Shown here in pieces: positions 47,216 through 60,885 of a stretch of 64,000 bases of DNA. The position numbers and the translations under genes are program-made. Each line of letters opens with the position of its first letter. Position 1 is the first letter of the stretch. Below the pieces are notes generated by a model, which saw nothing but the letters and a program-made list of their open reading frames with translations, ran no database searches and was not told the origin of the DNA. Origin of the DNA: Sepiola atlantica (taxonomy: Eukaryota > Mollusca > Cephalopoda > Sepiida > Sepiolidae); NCBI GenBank assembly GCA_963556195.1, contig OY744520.1, positions 154,291,607 through 154,355,606 of the forward strand, written 5' to 3'.

Positions 47216-48389
47216 GTTCAACCCTTCCGTATCAACTAAACACCGTCCTATACTCGTTAGGGCTTCTGCTATCTTCGTGGCTTGATATGGCTTCCTCGCT
47301 GTTGTCTTGTCGGCCGTAGCGTCGACATCAAATCGATACGCTACGTCGTTTTTGTTAGCTAGACTAAACTCACCCAACGCTGTGATTTGTCTTGTATAAA
47401 ATACATGTCACTGCTTACCGAGGAGACACCGAGTAAAAGAAGGTGACCATATGTAGAATTAAATATAAGGGAAATTAACAGACAGTCCATACCAAATAAA
47501 AACACAAAAGTTTAGCTTGTGTTTCTGATAAAATAAATTTAAATGATTTACAGGATAAAAGTTTTCTTAGTAGGTGCAAACACAATTTCTGTTTCTGTTT
47601 AATGGACGCTAGGTATATTGTTATCAATTTGTAGTGTTGAGACGATAAATCAGAATCGGGAATAGGAAACATCGGAACTTTTTCTGGTATCGGAATCGGA
47701 AAAGTTTGAGCCTTAATTCCTGTTGCAAAAAAACGATTCTTAAAAAAAATCTACCAATAACATTAAAACCTATACATCATTATAACATAAAAAAAATCGA
47801 TGAAATTTTATTTTACTTCTTAAAAAAGCAAAGAACAAAATGAATTAAATACTGAAGTTTGTCAAGTCTCTTGGCAAAATTGACAAGAGGTGACAAAAGG
47901 TGGGATAAAAAACTTAGACACTTTTCAAAACTTGGTTGAATTAGGTATAAATGAATGAGTGAATTTAAAGATTTTAAGGCTCTATACGAGACAAAAATTT
48001 GTCGGCAGTTCTTCTTTGATTTTGGGTTTGCGGTCTGTTAACTGGTTATAACAAAATCCAAATATGTAAGAGGTTAAGAGGTGGAGATAGAAAACAATAC
48101 AATGAAAGACTAAAAATAATGATCATTCTTGATCATTAATATTATTGAAATCGCTTTGGACGTTCAGTTTATTTTTCTTTCACTGACAAGACACAAATAC
48201 ACAAACTACGTGAAAGACAGCATACAAATGTAGGTGCATATTAAAAAAAGCTATTTGAAAGAGATCTAAAATGTGTTTACTTCATAAAAAAGTTATTACT
48301 AACATCTTTTTATTACTTTTCGTTTCATATGTAAACTTATATTTTAATGTAATGAAGTTAAGAAGATTATCATAGTTTATAAAACGTAT
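47216..48389. other. no gene; small CpG hairpin at 47315-47345
   Basis: CGTAGCGT and ACGCTACG pair around a 15-nt loop in a locally CpG-rich stretch. Nothing else can be supported. Confidence 0.4.
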
Positions 48390-48470
48390 TATTATTATTA
48401 TTATTATGATGATGCTACTGCTGATGATGCTGATGATGATGATAATAATAATAATAATAATAACACTATA
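48390..48470. repeat. mixed triplet microsatellite
   Basis: (ATT)n, then (GAT)/(GCT) units, then (AAT)n. Confidence 0.9.
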
Positions 48471-48704
48471 AGCTCCTTCCCTCTATCCCAACCCCAACCC
48501 AACCTCATTTTAACATTTTTTTTAGATTAAAAAAGAATTAAAAATTATTTTTTTTAAATAAGGAAAGAGAAAACGAAAAAAATTAAGGAATTGAAAGGAA
48601 AAAAAAAATTAAAAATTAGAAAAAATTTTTTTTTTAAAATTAATTTTAAAAAGAAATTATTTTATTTATTTATTTTTAAAAATTATTTTTTAACTGGTGC
48701 ATGC
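48471..48704. repeat. A- and T-homopolymer-rich stretch
   Basis: Alternating runs of A and T up to nine long. No other content. Confidence 0.7.
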
Positions 48705-48899
48705 CTAGGCTGACACTAGACACAATATTTGTATAGGGTCGAGGAGGAATAGAAGACTGAGGAGGGACAGCACAAACCAGACCTCTACTGGAAAAGTGCA
48801 GACAATGCTGGGACCTTGGGGAGGCTTATTGCCACCCAAATCCCAGAGAAGACCAATTGTTCTTACCAGTGAGAAATCAATGGGAAGAGGCTGTTGCGA

Positions 48900-48931
<32 letters not shown>

Positions 48932-48960
48932 ATAATAATAATAATGGAGAAAAGACTAGG
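48705..48960 (+). repeat. retroelement 3' UTR repeat, copy 1, with (ACT)n(AAT)n
   Basis: GGTCGAGGAGG, CACAAACCAGACCTCTACTG, TGGGACCTTGGGGAGGCTTA and GAGGCTGTTGCGATAC are followed by 10 ACT and 5 AAT units. It aligns with 49150-49340, which follows a recognisable ORF end, so this is the 3' UTR of that non-LTR family. Confidence 0.75.
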
Positions 48961-49064
48961 AGAAATAGGAATCAAAGGGATAACTGAGACCATACAAAGG
49001 ACAGTAATGATCAAAACAGCTACAATCCTTAGAAATGTCCTCGAATGCGGAAACCAACCCACAT
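48952..49064 (+). pseudogene. non-LTR retrotransposon ORF C-terminus
   Basis: The frame reads MEKRLGEIGIKGITETIQRT followed by VMIKTATILRNVLE and ends at TAA 49063. The pattern I-G-I, then a Q-x-T block, then TA-x-ILR-x-VL is the C-terminal end shared with the fragments at 53.1 and 60.8 kb. It is only about 37 residues long, because the RT is missing upstream, where copy 1 of the 3' UTR and a triplet array lie instead. Confidence 0.6.
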
Positions 49065-49474
49065 AAGCAACGAATGGAGAACAAACACATGGAAGCACAA
49101 GAAAACAGAACCGGGGAGAATACAACCGCACGAGAGAGGCGCAAACATAGGCTGACACCACGAAAATTATGGACAGAGGGTCGAGGAGGGAAAGCGCAAA
49201 CCAGACCTCCACTGGAAGAGCGCGGACAGCTCTGGGACCTTGGGGAGGCTTGTTGCCACTCAAACCCCAGAGAAGACAAATGGCTTTTATCAGCGGGAAA
49301 TAAGTGGTAGATGGCTGTTGCGATACCGCAAGGTCATCAGCGGTGATGAACGAAAAGAGGTGGAGCATACTAGAAGTATGAGGAGACTTGTTGTCACTCA
49401 GACTCCAGAGAATGCCACAGGTTGTTGGCAGTGGGCGATCACTGACGATGACCAGTGTGATAACTCCAAGGTAG
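49065..49474 (+). repeat. retroelement 3' UTR, copies 2 and 3
   Basis: Follows the ORF end. GGTCGAGGAGGGAAAGC, CCAGACCTCCACTGG, TGGGACCTTGGGGAGGCTTG and ATGGCTGTTGCGATAC (to about 49335) match copy 1. A shorter third copy (GAGGAGACTTGTTGTCACTC, CAGTGGGCGATC) runs to 49474. Confidence 0.75.
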
Positions 49475-49535
<61 letters not shown>

Positions 49536-49557
49536 TGATGATGATGATGATGATGAT
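49475..49557. repeat. compound (AAT)n(GAT)n
   Basis: About 18 AAT units followed by 9 GAT units at the end of copy 3, as a microsatellite tail. Confidence 0.95.
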
Positions 49558-50620
49558 GGAAATCTCAACTGACCCCACCCCCACCCTTAAACAAGAATGG
49601 GATTCTTCTATTTTACGTGTGAACATTCTGAAAAACTTGTCAGATAGAACAAAACACACTTTAAAAATTTAGAGTGGCGGATCAGTTTCTGATGTACATT
49701 TAACGTAAAATAGGCCCACATTTCTGGCCAGTTCTTACGTTTTATGGCAGTAAATAAACTTAATTCGCTATGGGAGATACATTCTGTTCGTTTATTTGTG
49801 GGAGGTATCGACATTTTTGAGAGATTACGTGTTGTTTTATGATCTTTCCAGTTTTACTTAGGGTTAGTGGTAAAAAAAAAATAATGAACAGTTCTCAGAG
49901 AACATTTCCTGCTTTGACAGAGTATAACACCGACTTCGAAGTCTATTGGCCGATGCCCTAATCTCTGCCCTACAGACTGTTTCCTACAGAAGAGACGTTG
50001 CTTTTCTTTCTATGCTCTTTCGCTAGTTTCATAGCAGGTGCTCGACCGAGCTTTAATCAATGCTCTCCGTAAAACATTAACAAGAAATAAATGTCTAGTT
50101 ACAATCACTGCCAATAATTTCCCGCTTTCTTTCTGTGTACTTAAAACAAATCGGGGTTTCTATAGGCAAAGTTTCTGTCTCATAAACTACCAATATTTCC
50201 GAAATACAATGGAACTGGTTACGGGCTGACTACAAAATTGCCGTTTTCAAGTTCAATGTACACAAATGCTTGTTGAGCATCTTCTTAAATAATCAAGTTT
50301 TGACCAGTTACAATCATCGTTACAAACACCCTCGGTGTTTAACCGCCCACCTGACAAACTAATAAACCCTCATTCTCGAATAACCTTTGGCCATTGACAA
50401 GTGGTAGCTAGTCAATAAAAAATGAACCCATTTTCCGAAACACAATACCTATTGCAAACAATTCATTTTTAAATATTCGTTACTAACTTTACAAGATCTT
50501 GAGGTTGGGGATCATACGTACTCAGCAGTTATCAATTGCACACAATACATTCGTTATGATTTAAACCCAGCAAATACGATTTATTAGACGACAATGGTAT
50601 CGATTAGATCAATAATACTC
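49558..50620. other. no recognisable gene
   Basis: No domain, RNA gene or repeat that I can support. Confidence 0.4.
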
Positions 50621-50825
50621 CATCTTTTGGCTACAATCAAAGTTTATTGTCTGTACTAATACTACATTTCATAAGTTCTATCAGTGAAGGAGAACTCCTT
50701 TTAGACTAACAAAAATAAAATAATTGTCCACACTTAGAGTGCTCTTCTTTTAGGGAACTAGATTCACTACATTAAAAACGACCCTTTCGTCTAATTCTGT
50801 CCTCGTGGTGAAGCCAGTAAATAGG
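50621..50825 (+). repeat. U2-headed SINE, hairpin subfamily, diverged
   Basis: CTTTTGGCTACAATCAAAG at 50624 aligns with the U2 5' region. TGTCTGTACTAATACTACAT follows where better copies have TATCTGTTCTGATACTACAC. The body TTCTATCAGTGAAGGAG and TTAGAGTGCTCTTC, and the tail ACATTAAAAACGACCC / TCCTCGTGGTGAAGCCAGTA, complete the element. An old but full-length copy. Confidence 0.72.
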
Positions 50826-50836
50826 CAACTAATGTC

Positions 50837-50840
<4 letters not shown>

Positions 50841-50888
<48 letters not shown>
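50841..50888. repeat. (TA)n microsatellite
   Basis: About 24 TA units. Confidence 0.95.
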
Positions 50889-50894
<6 letters not shown>

Positions 50895-51130
50895 GGGTTG
50901 GTTGTTCAATTTCAAAGTATTGCAGGGTTAGTTAATAAAATTGAAATATAAGCCATTAGCAATACAAGATTAATTTATTATTATTTTAATTTAAAAAAAA
51001 ATTAATCCTATTAATTTCGGAATAAAATTCCCTCATCAGGGGTGACCAGTATTGAGTCATTTTTTTTTTCATAAAAAAACCCAGAATAAACAAACTTATT
51101 TCTTTGTTGCTTGATAAACGTTTTTGGTGC
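50889..51130 (-). repeat. duplicated repeat, copy 1, with hammerhead-like core
   Basis: TTCAATTTCAAAGTATTGCA, AAAATTGAAATATAAGCC and GGGGTGACCAGTATTGAGTC recur at 51221-51435. On the minus strand at 51039-51015: CTGATGA, G, GGAAT-TTT-ATTCC, GAAA. Both consensus boxes are intact and stem II is a perfect 5 bp, with one extra base between CTGATGA and the stem. Confidence 0.75.
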
Positions 51131-51220
51131 GATGTCTCCGCTCTGTTGTGTTTGGCGGTTATGATTAAAATTCCGGTGTCGAACGAAATAAGCGTTGCCT
51201 CGCTAGTCTTGATAAAATAT

Positions 51221-51435
51221 TGGTTGGTCGTTCAATTTCAAAGTATTGCAGGGTTAGTTAATAAAATTGAAATATAAGTCATTAGCAATACAATATTAAT
51301 CTATTATTATTATTATTATTTTTTTTATTAATTTCGGAATAAAATTCCATCATCAGGGGTGACCAATATTGAGTCATGTTTTTTCATAAAAAAACAAGAA
51401 TAAACAAACTTATTTCTTTGTTACTTGATAAACAT
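51221..51435 (-). repeat. duplicated repeat, copy 2, with hammerhead-like core
   Basis: Direct copy of the preceding repeat, about 330 nt away. On the minus strand at 51356-51332: CTGATGA, T, GGAAT-TTT-ATTCC, GAAA. Only the extra base differs (T against G), while both boxes and stem II are kept. Confidence 0.78.
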
Positions 51436-51437
51436 CT

Positions 51438-51438
<1 letters not shown>

Positions 51439-51485
<47 letters not shown>
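51439..51485. repeat. (TA)n microsatellite
   Basis: About 23 TA units. Confidence 0.95.
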
Positions 51486-51487
<2 letters not shown>

Positions 51488-51600
51488 GAAAATTAAATAA
51501 ACACTGTTACATTCTATGCCAATTAACCAGCGTTTCGACGATGTCACATCACTTCACAAACTGAATAAAGTAAAAGTAAAAAGTGAAGACACAACTTATA
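51486..51600 (-). repeat. single copy of the 35.5-kb CGAAACG repeat
   Basis: The minus strand reads GTGAAGTGATGTGACATC, GTCGAAACGCTGG and TTAATTGGCATAG, matching the arm of the inverted repeat at 35466-35592. Confidence 0.65.
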
Positions 51601-51630
51601 GAAATTGCCATAATATATATATACATCAAG

Positions 51631-51636
<6 letters not shown>

Positions 51637-51691
<55 letters not shown>
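51637..51691. repeat. compound (TA)n(GA)n
   Basis: About 17 TA units and 10 GA units. Confidence 0.95.
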
Positions 51692-51693
<2 letters not shown>

Positions 51694-53089
51694 AAAATGA
51701 ATAGATTAAAAAGAGTTGATATACCTTAAGATGACAATTAGAACATATAATGCTTTTTATAAGAGTGCATTTCATCTATGCTGATGAGGTGTCTCCGTCA
51801 TTACGCTAATTGCCCGCGATATGGTGGCCCCCACCGACGTCCATGTTTCCAACATAGTGGTTTGGTTAGAATTTGTTTCGATTAGACAGACAAAGATAAA
51901 TACTCGCACAGGCTATCGATTTTACAAAGTACAAAGTTTTATAGAATATTTTGGGACTGATCGATTCGTATGACAATAGTCGATCGAATATATCATGCGC
52001 AATTATATTAAGCGAATTCTACTTGATAAAGTAAACGAATAGTTTTGAGTTTAGAAAGAAAAGTTAATAATAGGTATTGAAACCAAGTTTCGTTGGCAGA
52101 ACAAAGGCTGTGATTAAATTGTTCTAAATATGCTTTGCATTTCAAAAGATTCATGATATTTTTTTAATAAATTTCTGCACGAATTTTCTCCAATCGTGTC
52201 GACCGCTGTCGCAGCATTTGTTCACAAGTGAATTTAAACCCCAGGAGGTAAATGGCTATACAGCTATAAATGCACGTATGGGTTGTGCGTGTTTAACAAT
52301 TGTGTACGAAATATGTTTTCCTATTTTAAAAACCGTAAAAAAATATTTTTAAAAATTCTAAACAAATCTAAATTGGTTTATTTAATTGCTTTCTGTGTTG
52401 ATAGCGAAAGCCATTTCCGTAGATGTGATAATTAAAAGGAGGAAAGCATAGTTGAAACATCCAGGGGTTGACATGTAGCCAAAAGTTCGGGAATTTACGA
52501 GGATGCTTACAAACTGAAAAGTAAATATGAAAACACCAAACAGTCTCCGCTTCCTCGACTTTCGTTTTTGCGAGCTGCCTCAAGTATAAGGGGATTAACA
52601 TTAATCTTCATTTTGTTCAACGTAAGAGTTGAATCATCAGAGGAAGTATGGGGGAAGACATCTAGAAGTTATATGATAAATTCAATTTCTTTCCTGAAAG
52701 AAAAACAATTGAACGATTTTCAATATATTAAATTTTTTAAATAACATGTTTTTATGTCACTCTTCACATAGATTTAAACATATTGCTTTTGATGTGCTAA
52801 TTGGGTTTAGAATAATAACAAATAACTTTAATAAGTAAACAATTTTTGGTGTAAATGATAATGTATATCAATCACTATTTCTATTTTCACACACATTCAT
52901 ATCAAGTTAGAAGGTTCTGCTTGGGTGGCGACTACTCTATAATGTTATACAATAGAGTCTGTAAACATCTTAACTAGACCATCTGTAAAAGTCGAATATC
53001 CAGTGTAGCAGCAAGTCCTGGGTACATATAACAGAAATAACTGTTGGAAATAAGTCATACACCATCCACTATGACTATACAATTTCTAC
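51692..53089. other. no recognisable gene
   Basis: No coding similarity; no repeat found elsewhere in the window. Confidence 0.4.
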
Positions 53090-53400
53090 AGTTACATACC
53101 TAGAAAACAGTGATATGAGAAAAACGTGGTAAAGTAGCAACCTTAGTTTTAGTCAGTGTTTCTAATGATGCTGGATTAGACAGAGCTGAGAGGGAGAAGA
53201 TAACGAAATACGAAGGTCTTATGTACGGCATGAAAAGAAACTGGAATCTTAAGAAGATCTCCATCATTCCAGTAATAATAAGGGGCAACCGGCTCATAAA
53301 AACATTAAAAAACTACCTCTCGATTATACCTGGTGAACCAATTGCAAGAGAGATACGAACAATATGCTTAAAGGAACGGTAAGAATATTAAAAAGATCTG
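53090..53400 (+). pseudogene. non-LTR retrotransposon C-terminal fragment
   Basis: The plus strand reads VSNDAGLDRAEREKITKYEG, then GMKRNWNLKKISIIPVII, then an eroded G-x-L block, LKNYLSIIPGE and, after a one-base frame change near 53380, GTVRILKRS. The order (acidic/basic helix, WNLK, IIPV-I, then T-x-RILKR) is the end of a retrotransposon ORF related to 48952-49064 and 60740-60885. Catalytic residues lie upstream and are not present. Confidence 0.6.
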
Positions 53401-53496
53401 TCGGTTTGACCTTCTAAAATAGTGGGTGCATGTTTGGCATCCCCGTGAAAATAAAAGTGAAGAAAATTGAAAGAAATTTCGTATATATTTATATAT

Positions 53497-53500
<4 letters not shown>

Positions 53501-53581
<81 letters not shown>
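53501..53581. repeat. (TA)n microsatellite
   Basis: About 40 TA units. Confidence 0.95.
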
Positions 53582-53584
<3 letters not shown>

Positions 53585-53775
53585 TGTATTTAGGCAGCAT
53601 TTTTTCATTAATGCATGTGTTGTTGAAAACAACATAACTCCTCTGTTTGGTAATCCCTTTTTTTATTTTTTCCATTCTCCGAATGATCTTTTTAACGTTT
53701 ACATGGAATGAATTAATGTAGGATCCGTATGTTTGACAAACGTTTTTGATTCTCTCCGGAATCATCATCAGGTCT
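53582..53775 (-). repeat. coding-like repeat with hammerhead-like core, minus copy
   Basis: On the minus strand it begins near 53771 with CTGATGATGATTCCGGAGAG and AATCAAAAACGTTTGTC: CTGATGA, then stem GATTC with GAATC, then AAAA in place of GAAA. A reading frame follows with KKIIRRMEKIKKGITKQRS and [17 protein letters not shown], ending at the (TA)n. The plus-strand copy at 55796-55914 keeps the peptide pattern FNN-x-C-x-NE. The pattern suggests the N-terminal part of a retroelement ORF; I cannot name the element. Confidence 0.6.
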
Positions 53776-53891
53776 TTTTAATGGCACAAAATGAATAAAA
53801 AAGGCGGGTGAAAGAATGGAAGTTTTTAAAGAAATATGCCGGCAAACAAACAAAAAAGGTTAATATAGTTTGAATTGTGAGTTTCGATGAT

Positions 53892-55414
<1,523 letters not shown>

Positions 55415-55439
55415 GATGATGATGATGATGATGATGATG
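55415..55439. repeat. (GAT)n end block, inverted relative to (ATC)n
   Basis: About eight GAT units follow CATCAT directly, so the junction is an exact palindrome (ATCATC|GATGAT type). Confidence 0.95.
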
Positions 55440-55795
55440 GTAGTATTTTACAGGTTCGAATCATTAATTGTATTTGTTCATATACGAGATAATGAGGGAA
55501 TTCGTTATTAATAAACACTTGTTTTATATTTTTTAATTCAACGAATAGTGTTTTTTGGCGGAGGAAGTTATTGTTGTACGGTTGAGAAGGTTTGTTAAAA
55601 TGGTCTATTTTTCGCTCTTGTAATTTAAGAGACTAGAAGTTTAGCTGGTTGTTTTTTAATAAATAGAAGTGTTTAGCGTATTATTAGAAGTGTCAAGAAG
55701 AATATAGGATTTGATTATTTATGTTTATTCTTAAATTACAGAATTGAAAACATTAGTGATACATATGGCACATAAATTAATTTTTTTTTCATTTT
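55440..55795. other. no recognisable gene
   Basis: AT-rich spacer between the triplet array and the next repeat. Confidence 0.4.
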
Positions 55796-55909
55796 TGCAC
55801 AAAGAGATCATATTAAAAATTGAAAAAATGAATAAGTATAATCAAGCGGTGAGAAGTTCTGTTATGTTCAACAATGTTTGCTGTAATGAAACAATATTGG
55901 CTACATACA

Positions 55910-55914
<5 letters not shown>
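55796..55914 (+). repeat. coding-like repeat, plus copy
   Basis: Frame with KEIILKIEKMNKYNQAVRSS and VMFNNVCCNETILATYN, homologous to the minus copy at 53582-53775 and ending likewise at a (TA)n (55915-55949). DNA identity looks near 60%, while the peptide spacing is kept. The hammerhead-like part is not visible in this copy. Confidence 0.6.

Positions 55915-55949
<35 letters not shown>
55915..55949. repeat. (TA)n microsatellite
   Basis: About 17 TA units. Confidence 0.95.
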
Positions 55950-55951
<2 letters not shown>

Positions 55952-57354
55952 AGTATTTACCTTCTGTCAAAAATGACAGGAATAAATAATGACTCGCCAG
56001 TGTTCGCACTAATATTCATATTTATATGAAATGACGTCTTAATCCGTGAAGTTAAAAATAAATAAGAACAAAAAAAAAACGTCTGGAGCCGAAAAGTTTA
56101 AAAAATATCGATCGGTAAAGAAAGAAGAAATAAAAAAAAGGACGGAAATGTCTCATTATAACAGTAGATTAACAGCTTTCTCTCTGGCTTCATTCAAAAC
56201 TGCATGAGAGGCGCTTTTAACTTGCTATTTGCATTCTCCAATCCCATAAACTTTTTAAATGGTTTAATCCGGAAGTTATTTACTCGCTAATTATTTGTGA
56301 CGGGACGGATATATTTATAGATATTGATATATATGTATATGTATCCCAATAAATAAACACTAGTCTTCATTATAAAGCGGACAATATAGATCCGAAGGAA
56401 CGTTGTTCGCTGCATTACAGTTCTATAGTGTGTCTTGGTAGGCAAGTACCCACACCGGGATCCACACATAACCGTCCAGTTGACAGTCGACAGTTCTAAA
56501 CTTATCGCTTTTACACAAGCCTTGAGTAAGCGAAATCTCAATGTTTATATAAACAGTAAGCTTGCTGCATTTTTTTCACGAACAGCTTTGCATTTTTGCA
56601 GTGAAGTCTAAGGATGTTCTAAAAAAATTTTTTTGGGGGGGAGGGGGGTAACGGGGTGTGTAAGTAGAGCGTCATTAGCTGAAACATATTACAGTAAATT
56701 GATAGTCATAAACACCCTCGAGGCATACCCGGAGTTTACAGAGAATCAATCAGAAACCTGTGTACTTCTGCCCGAAACACTAAACCTCCTCTTAACATTT
56801 CTATTCTAATTTTTCACTTCCATAAATTTTGGTTTATAAATAAAATAAAACATTCTATTTCTTTCGGGTATCGAATCGTCAACTAGACAAACCCTATCGA
56901 CCTGTAAGGGTCTAGTGTAGTACACAAAATTGTAGGGCATGTTTGTTTGCTTGTTTGCTTGTCTATTCGCGTTCATCCTGGATGACGTCAGCGTATTAAA
57001 ACAAAAGTAGAGCTAACCATGGGCAGAGGAACTCGTCACTAAAAAGATGTCGTCATCCATAAAACAGATGCTGGATACTCGTGCACAGTGGTGTTTTACC
57101 TGGACGAACTGTGACCCTTTAGGCCAAAGTTCGCCTACTAAGCGAATAGTCTATTTATATATATTAGTCGTATTTTGAGTGACGACACAAAGCAATCGTG
57201 TTTCGATCCTAGATCACTCGTCTATTCTCATTGTTTTTTGCACTCTAATATTATTTAACTAAACCTTACTTCTATCATTCCATTTTACCCCATCTATACT
57301 TTAATTTCGCCCGTTCAACTAATGTGTAAAGTAACCCCTTTTAATGTCTGACTA
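55950..57354. other. no recognisable gene
   Basis: Contains a G-rich run (GGGGGGGAGGGGGG near 56634-56647) and GTTTGTTTGCTTGTTTGC near 56941. No coding feature. Confidence 0.4.
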
Positions 57355-57578
57355 TTTTTGTTTTTTGACTAGGAGTAAAGTGTAGTATCTGTTCTGATAC
57401 TATACTTCATCGTTTCTGCCCTCGGTCAAGGAAGGTGACATTCATCTATACTGAGAGAATATTTATGTTTGCTCCAAACGTAAATGCCCCTTTTGGGGGC
57501 GGGGGGCTTGATGTCCCTCACATTAGTAAACAATCATGTTTCTAATTTTGCATTCGGGGGGGGGCGGCAAGTAAATAG
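57355..57578 (+). repeat. U2-headed SINE, hairpin subfamily, full length
   Basis: TTGACTAGGAGTAAAGTGTA and GTATCTGTTCTGATACTATA (57365-57403) match the U2 5' region, with GTGTAGTATC able to pair with GATACTATAC. The body TTCTGCCCTCGGTCAAGGAA is the same as in the 30.2-kb units. The tail runs CACATTAGTAAACAATC, TCTAATTTTGCATTCG, a G run and GGCAAGTAAATAG. It is the plus-strand counterpart of those copies, about 225 bp. Confidence 0.8.
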
Positions 57579-58340
57579 TTAACCATTGATATATGTATAA
57601 GAACACCACTCTGTCCTCATCCGCAACTCATCGCAATAATTTTAGCGTTCAATTCTATATTCTTTTCTTCTCTTACTTCATATCAAAAGGCCGACTGCTG
57701 CTCCCATCTACCCCGGAACGTATCTACCCAATTTCCGACTATACGGTTATTTCTTCAATAGCAGTTTCCGTATACACAAAGGTTTGTCTGCCTTATATTA
57801 CATTATTCATTAGATTTATTAGATTTACGTTTTCTAAAAACTTTGTGCTTCGTTACAAATTGATTGATTCATCATCTCGCATAAGTACAACTAACGGACC
57901 CCTGAGTCGTCCTTGAACAGCCCAGACGATCAGTTCTGAACAGCAACGTGGCTCAAATATCAATTGATGAGTTAAGCGGTGCTATCGATAGACGCACAGA
58001 GACATCTTTGCACAAATGGCAGAAAAATCCTCAACTTTATTTTCCCGAGTAATAGATCCATGGCCGTCTTCGACCGTTCAGATTTTTGCGCATGAAATAC
58101 TAACACGTTTGCTTAACATTTATCTATAAAACTTTGTCAAACATTATTGACGAACGAATGCTAAATCCTTCCTCTGCACTCGATCTAAACATTTTCAGGC
58201 TTACATGATTTTTACGTTCTTGACTCAAATTAATTTAAACTATTCACAGAAACAATTAACAAATTAAATAGATTCAAATTAAAAAGTACACATCTATATA
58301 CCTGTGTCAGCTTGCATACACCCCCATACATACATAAATA
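57579..58340. other. no recognisable gene
   Basis: The frame at 57593-57916 (+, 107 codons) has no recognisable domain; I treat it as chance. Confidence 0.4.
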
Positions 58341-58342
58341 TA

Positions 58343-58400
<58 letters not shown>

Positions 58401-58488
58401 TATATATATAAATATATATATATATATATTCATATATATATATATTCATATATATATATATATAATTATATATATATATATATATATC
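58341..58488. repeat. (TA)n with AATTAT and TTCAT interruptions
   Basis: About 148 nt of mostly TA units. Confidence 0.95.
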
Positions 58489-60739
58489 TTAGGTAAACTT
58501 AATTACGCATGATCGTTTATTTACGCTTCAAAAATTCTAATTACAAACAGTTTTTGTACGATCGTTTCTGAGACGATATGTGTTTTTATTAATATCGAGT
58601 CCCAGTAACAGCACAGGATATAGACACCAACTGTGAAGCCAACATCTACAATCAAAACCATAGAGTTATACATCCCCAATAAATACAGCAAATATCACGA
58701 TTTACTCATGTCGGTTAGGTTGTTCATAAACAGTTACATGTAATGTTTTTCTTTAATCGACATGTCTAATGATTGATTTGGCATTTTCTATTTGGTGTTG
58801 GTAGGCTAAAAAAAGGTATACGTAGGATAAACGGAATGTTAAGGGAGGAATAGAAACCATCTATTTACACCCTTTCCCTTCTGATAAATTGCATAGATTT
58901 ATATCATTGCCTTTTATGTTCATAGCCGTATGTGAGTTCGAACGTGTATTACTTTGAATTATCTTAAGAGCTGATGTATGTGTGTATTACCATTGCAATT
59001 GATCCGTATCGGTCCTATATGACGTAAGTATCTCACATCTTTCGCTAGTATTGTTTGCTTACACCTTTCTGAAACTTAAATTTGGTTAGCGAGCTGTTAT
59101 AAGAACTTGTTACGATAAACCAGACGGTTCTCATTGGTTAATGAACACTAGATAACTTTTTAATTTTTAATGGGTCATCTGGCTTGATTTTGCGGACGTA
59201 GTTGAAAATGATGGTTTTCAGTAATTCCCCTATTCACTTTTATATCTTTCTTAAATATAGAAAAGAAAGTAATAGAAACTAAAAAAATGAAAGAGTAAAA
59301 CAAAATGAGTAGAAAAGGAAATGCTGTAGAGCGTATCGGTAAACGAGAGAATAATCGATGGAACCAAATACTTCACTTGACTTCTACTTCATAAACCTCA
59401 AAGTAATCCAATTCTATGCAGCATTGAAATACTGATCCTATTTTAATAGTTCTTTTGAAACGTAATTTTCTATTCTTGTTTTTTTAACGTCATGTGGCAT
59501 TATAGCTTTACATTATTAACTATTGAACCAATTATATACTTGAATCGTGAAATAATAACATCGCAGGATGTTTTTAGTATTATTAAAACCTATGAACATT
59601 TGAGCTGCCCATTAAGTTTAGAACAGAATAGGAATAATGAAATTAATCTGAAAAGAAAGTCAAACAAAACATTTTTTTTATCTGAGCCTTTATGTCTGGA
59701 AATGAATTGCTCTTTGATGAAATAATGGGTTAAACAAAGCAGGATTTTTCTATCGTTAAATCAAAAAAGAGTAAACAAGCCATTTCTGTCTAATTAGTCG
59801 TAAATTATTTTGAAAATACAATTATGATAGTTTTAAATAAAACGGATTATAATGTATCTTGAAAGACAACTGGATTAAAACAAATATTACACAATAAAGA
59901 AAACTGCTTAAGAATTCATCTAAGCAAGTGAAATAATATAAGAACTAGATGAACATTAATTCTCCTGACAGAAATATTTTGTACAATTTAAAGATTAAAA
60001 TCAAGATATAATGTTAGTAAACCTTATGTCAAGAATACTTATATCAATGTTGAACCAACTCCCTCACATGACTTTAATTCTAGAAAATGTCTTATAATTT
60101 AAACAATCTTGCTTAATTGGTGTTTTATGACTATGGATAAAAATGTAATGCAAATTGAAATATTTGATTTATTATATTATGCCAACAAAAACTCGTTAAA
60201 TAACGAAAAAAGCTGAATTTTTCCGAAATATTTATTAATTTATTTTTTTGTTCCTATTGTTAAATTTTCGCAAAAATCGGATGTATCTGAATTTTACAAA
60301 GGGCTCCTACTCCATATTTACTTATTTTTTATGAAACAAAATTAAATTAAATATAACCCACATTACCCAACATTATGCTTAGCTGCCCTGTTTCCAAATT
60401 CATAATGATCGGTTAATTAATTTAGCCGTGAACCTTGTACATACAAATATATAAACATATCAAATTTATATGAATGTAGATAACATAAAACTTACACACT
60501 AGAGATGTCTAAATATATGTTTAATAAATCAGGTATCATTGTTTATTATTACTATTATTTTTTCTTACAAACTAGGATTGTTCTCCGGGGATTTCTAGCC
60601 GGTAAAAAAGGGTTGGAGTTCTAGCTGTGTTGAAAGTACCCTCTCTTTTTCAACTTATATGTGGCTAGTCAGTCTCGGCTTTTATGATTGGTTTCCTCAC
60701 TATATGATCTTTTTAATATTCTGTTTATTTTCATCTGTA
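58489..60739. other. no recognisable gene; AT-rich
   Basis: A 77-codon frame at 59492-59725 (+) has no domain. No repeats were found. Confidence 0.45.
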
Positions 60740-60885
60740 CCATTGTTTTATGGTGCGAATTCTTTCTTTTAATTCCAATTTCTCCGAGCCTGTATTCTAA
60801 ATTTTACGGAACTGTTTCATGCGCCTCTACAATTATTGGTATGCCCATAGTTTTATTCAAAACAATAAAAATATGAATTCAATTA
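60740..60885 (-). pseudogene. non-LTR retrotransposon C-terminal fragment
   Basis: The minus strand reads NKTMGIPIIVEAHETVP, then a stop, then LEYRLGEIGIKRK and, further on, MKINRILKRSY. RLGEIGIK is identical to the block at 48.96 kb, and the IPI-x-V...T-x-P spacing matches the IIPVII block at 53.25 kb. A decayed fragment of the same family. Confidence 0.5.

Noticed and set aside
57593..57916. 107-codon frame on the plus strand
   Set aside because: No recognisable family and no exon-like features beyond being open.
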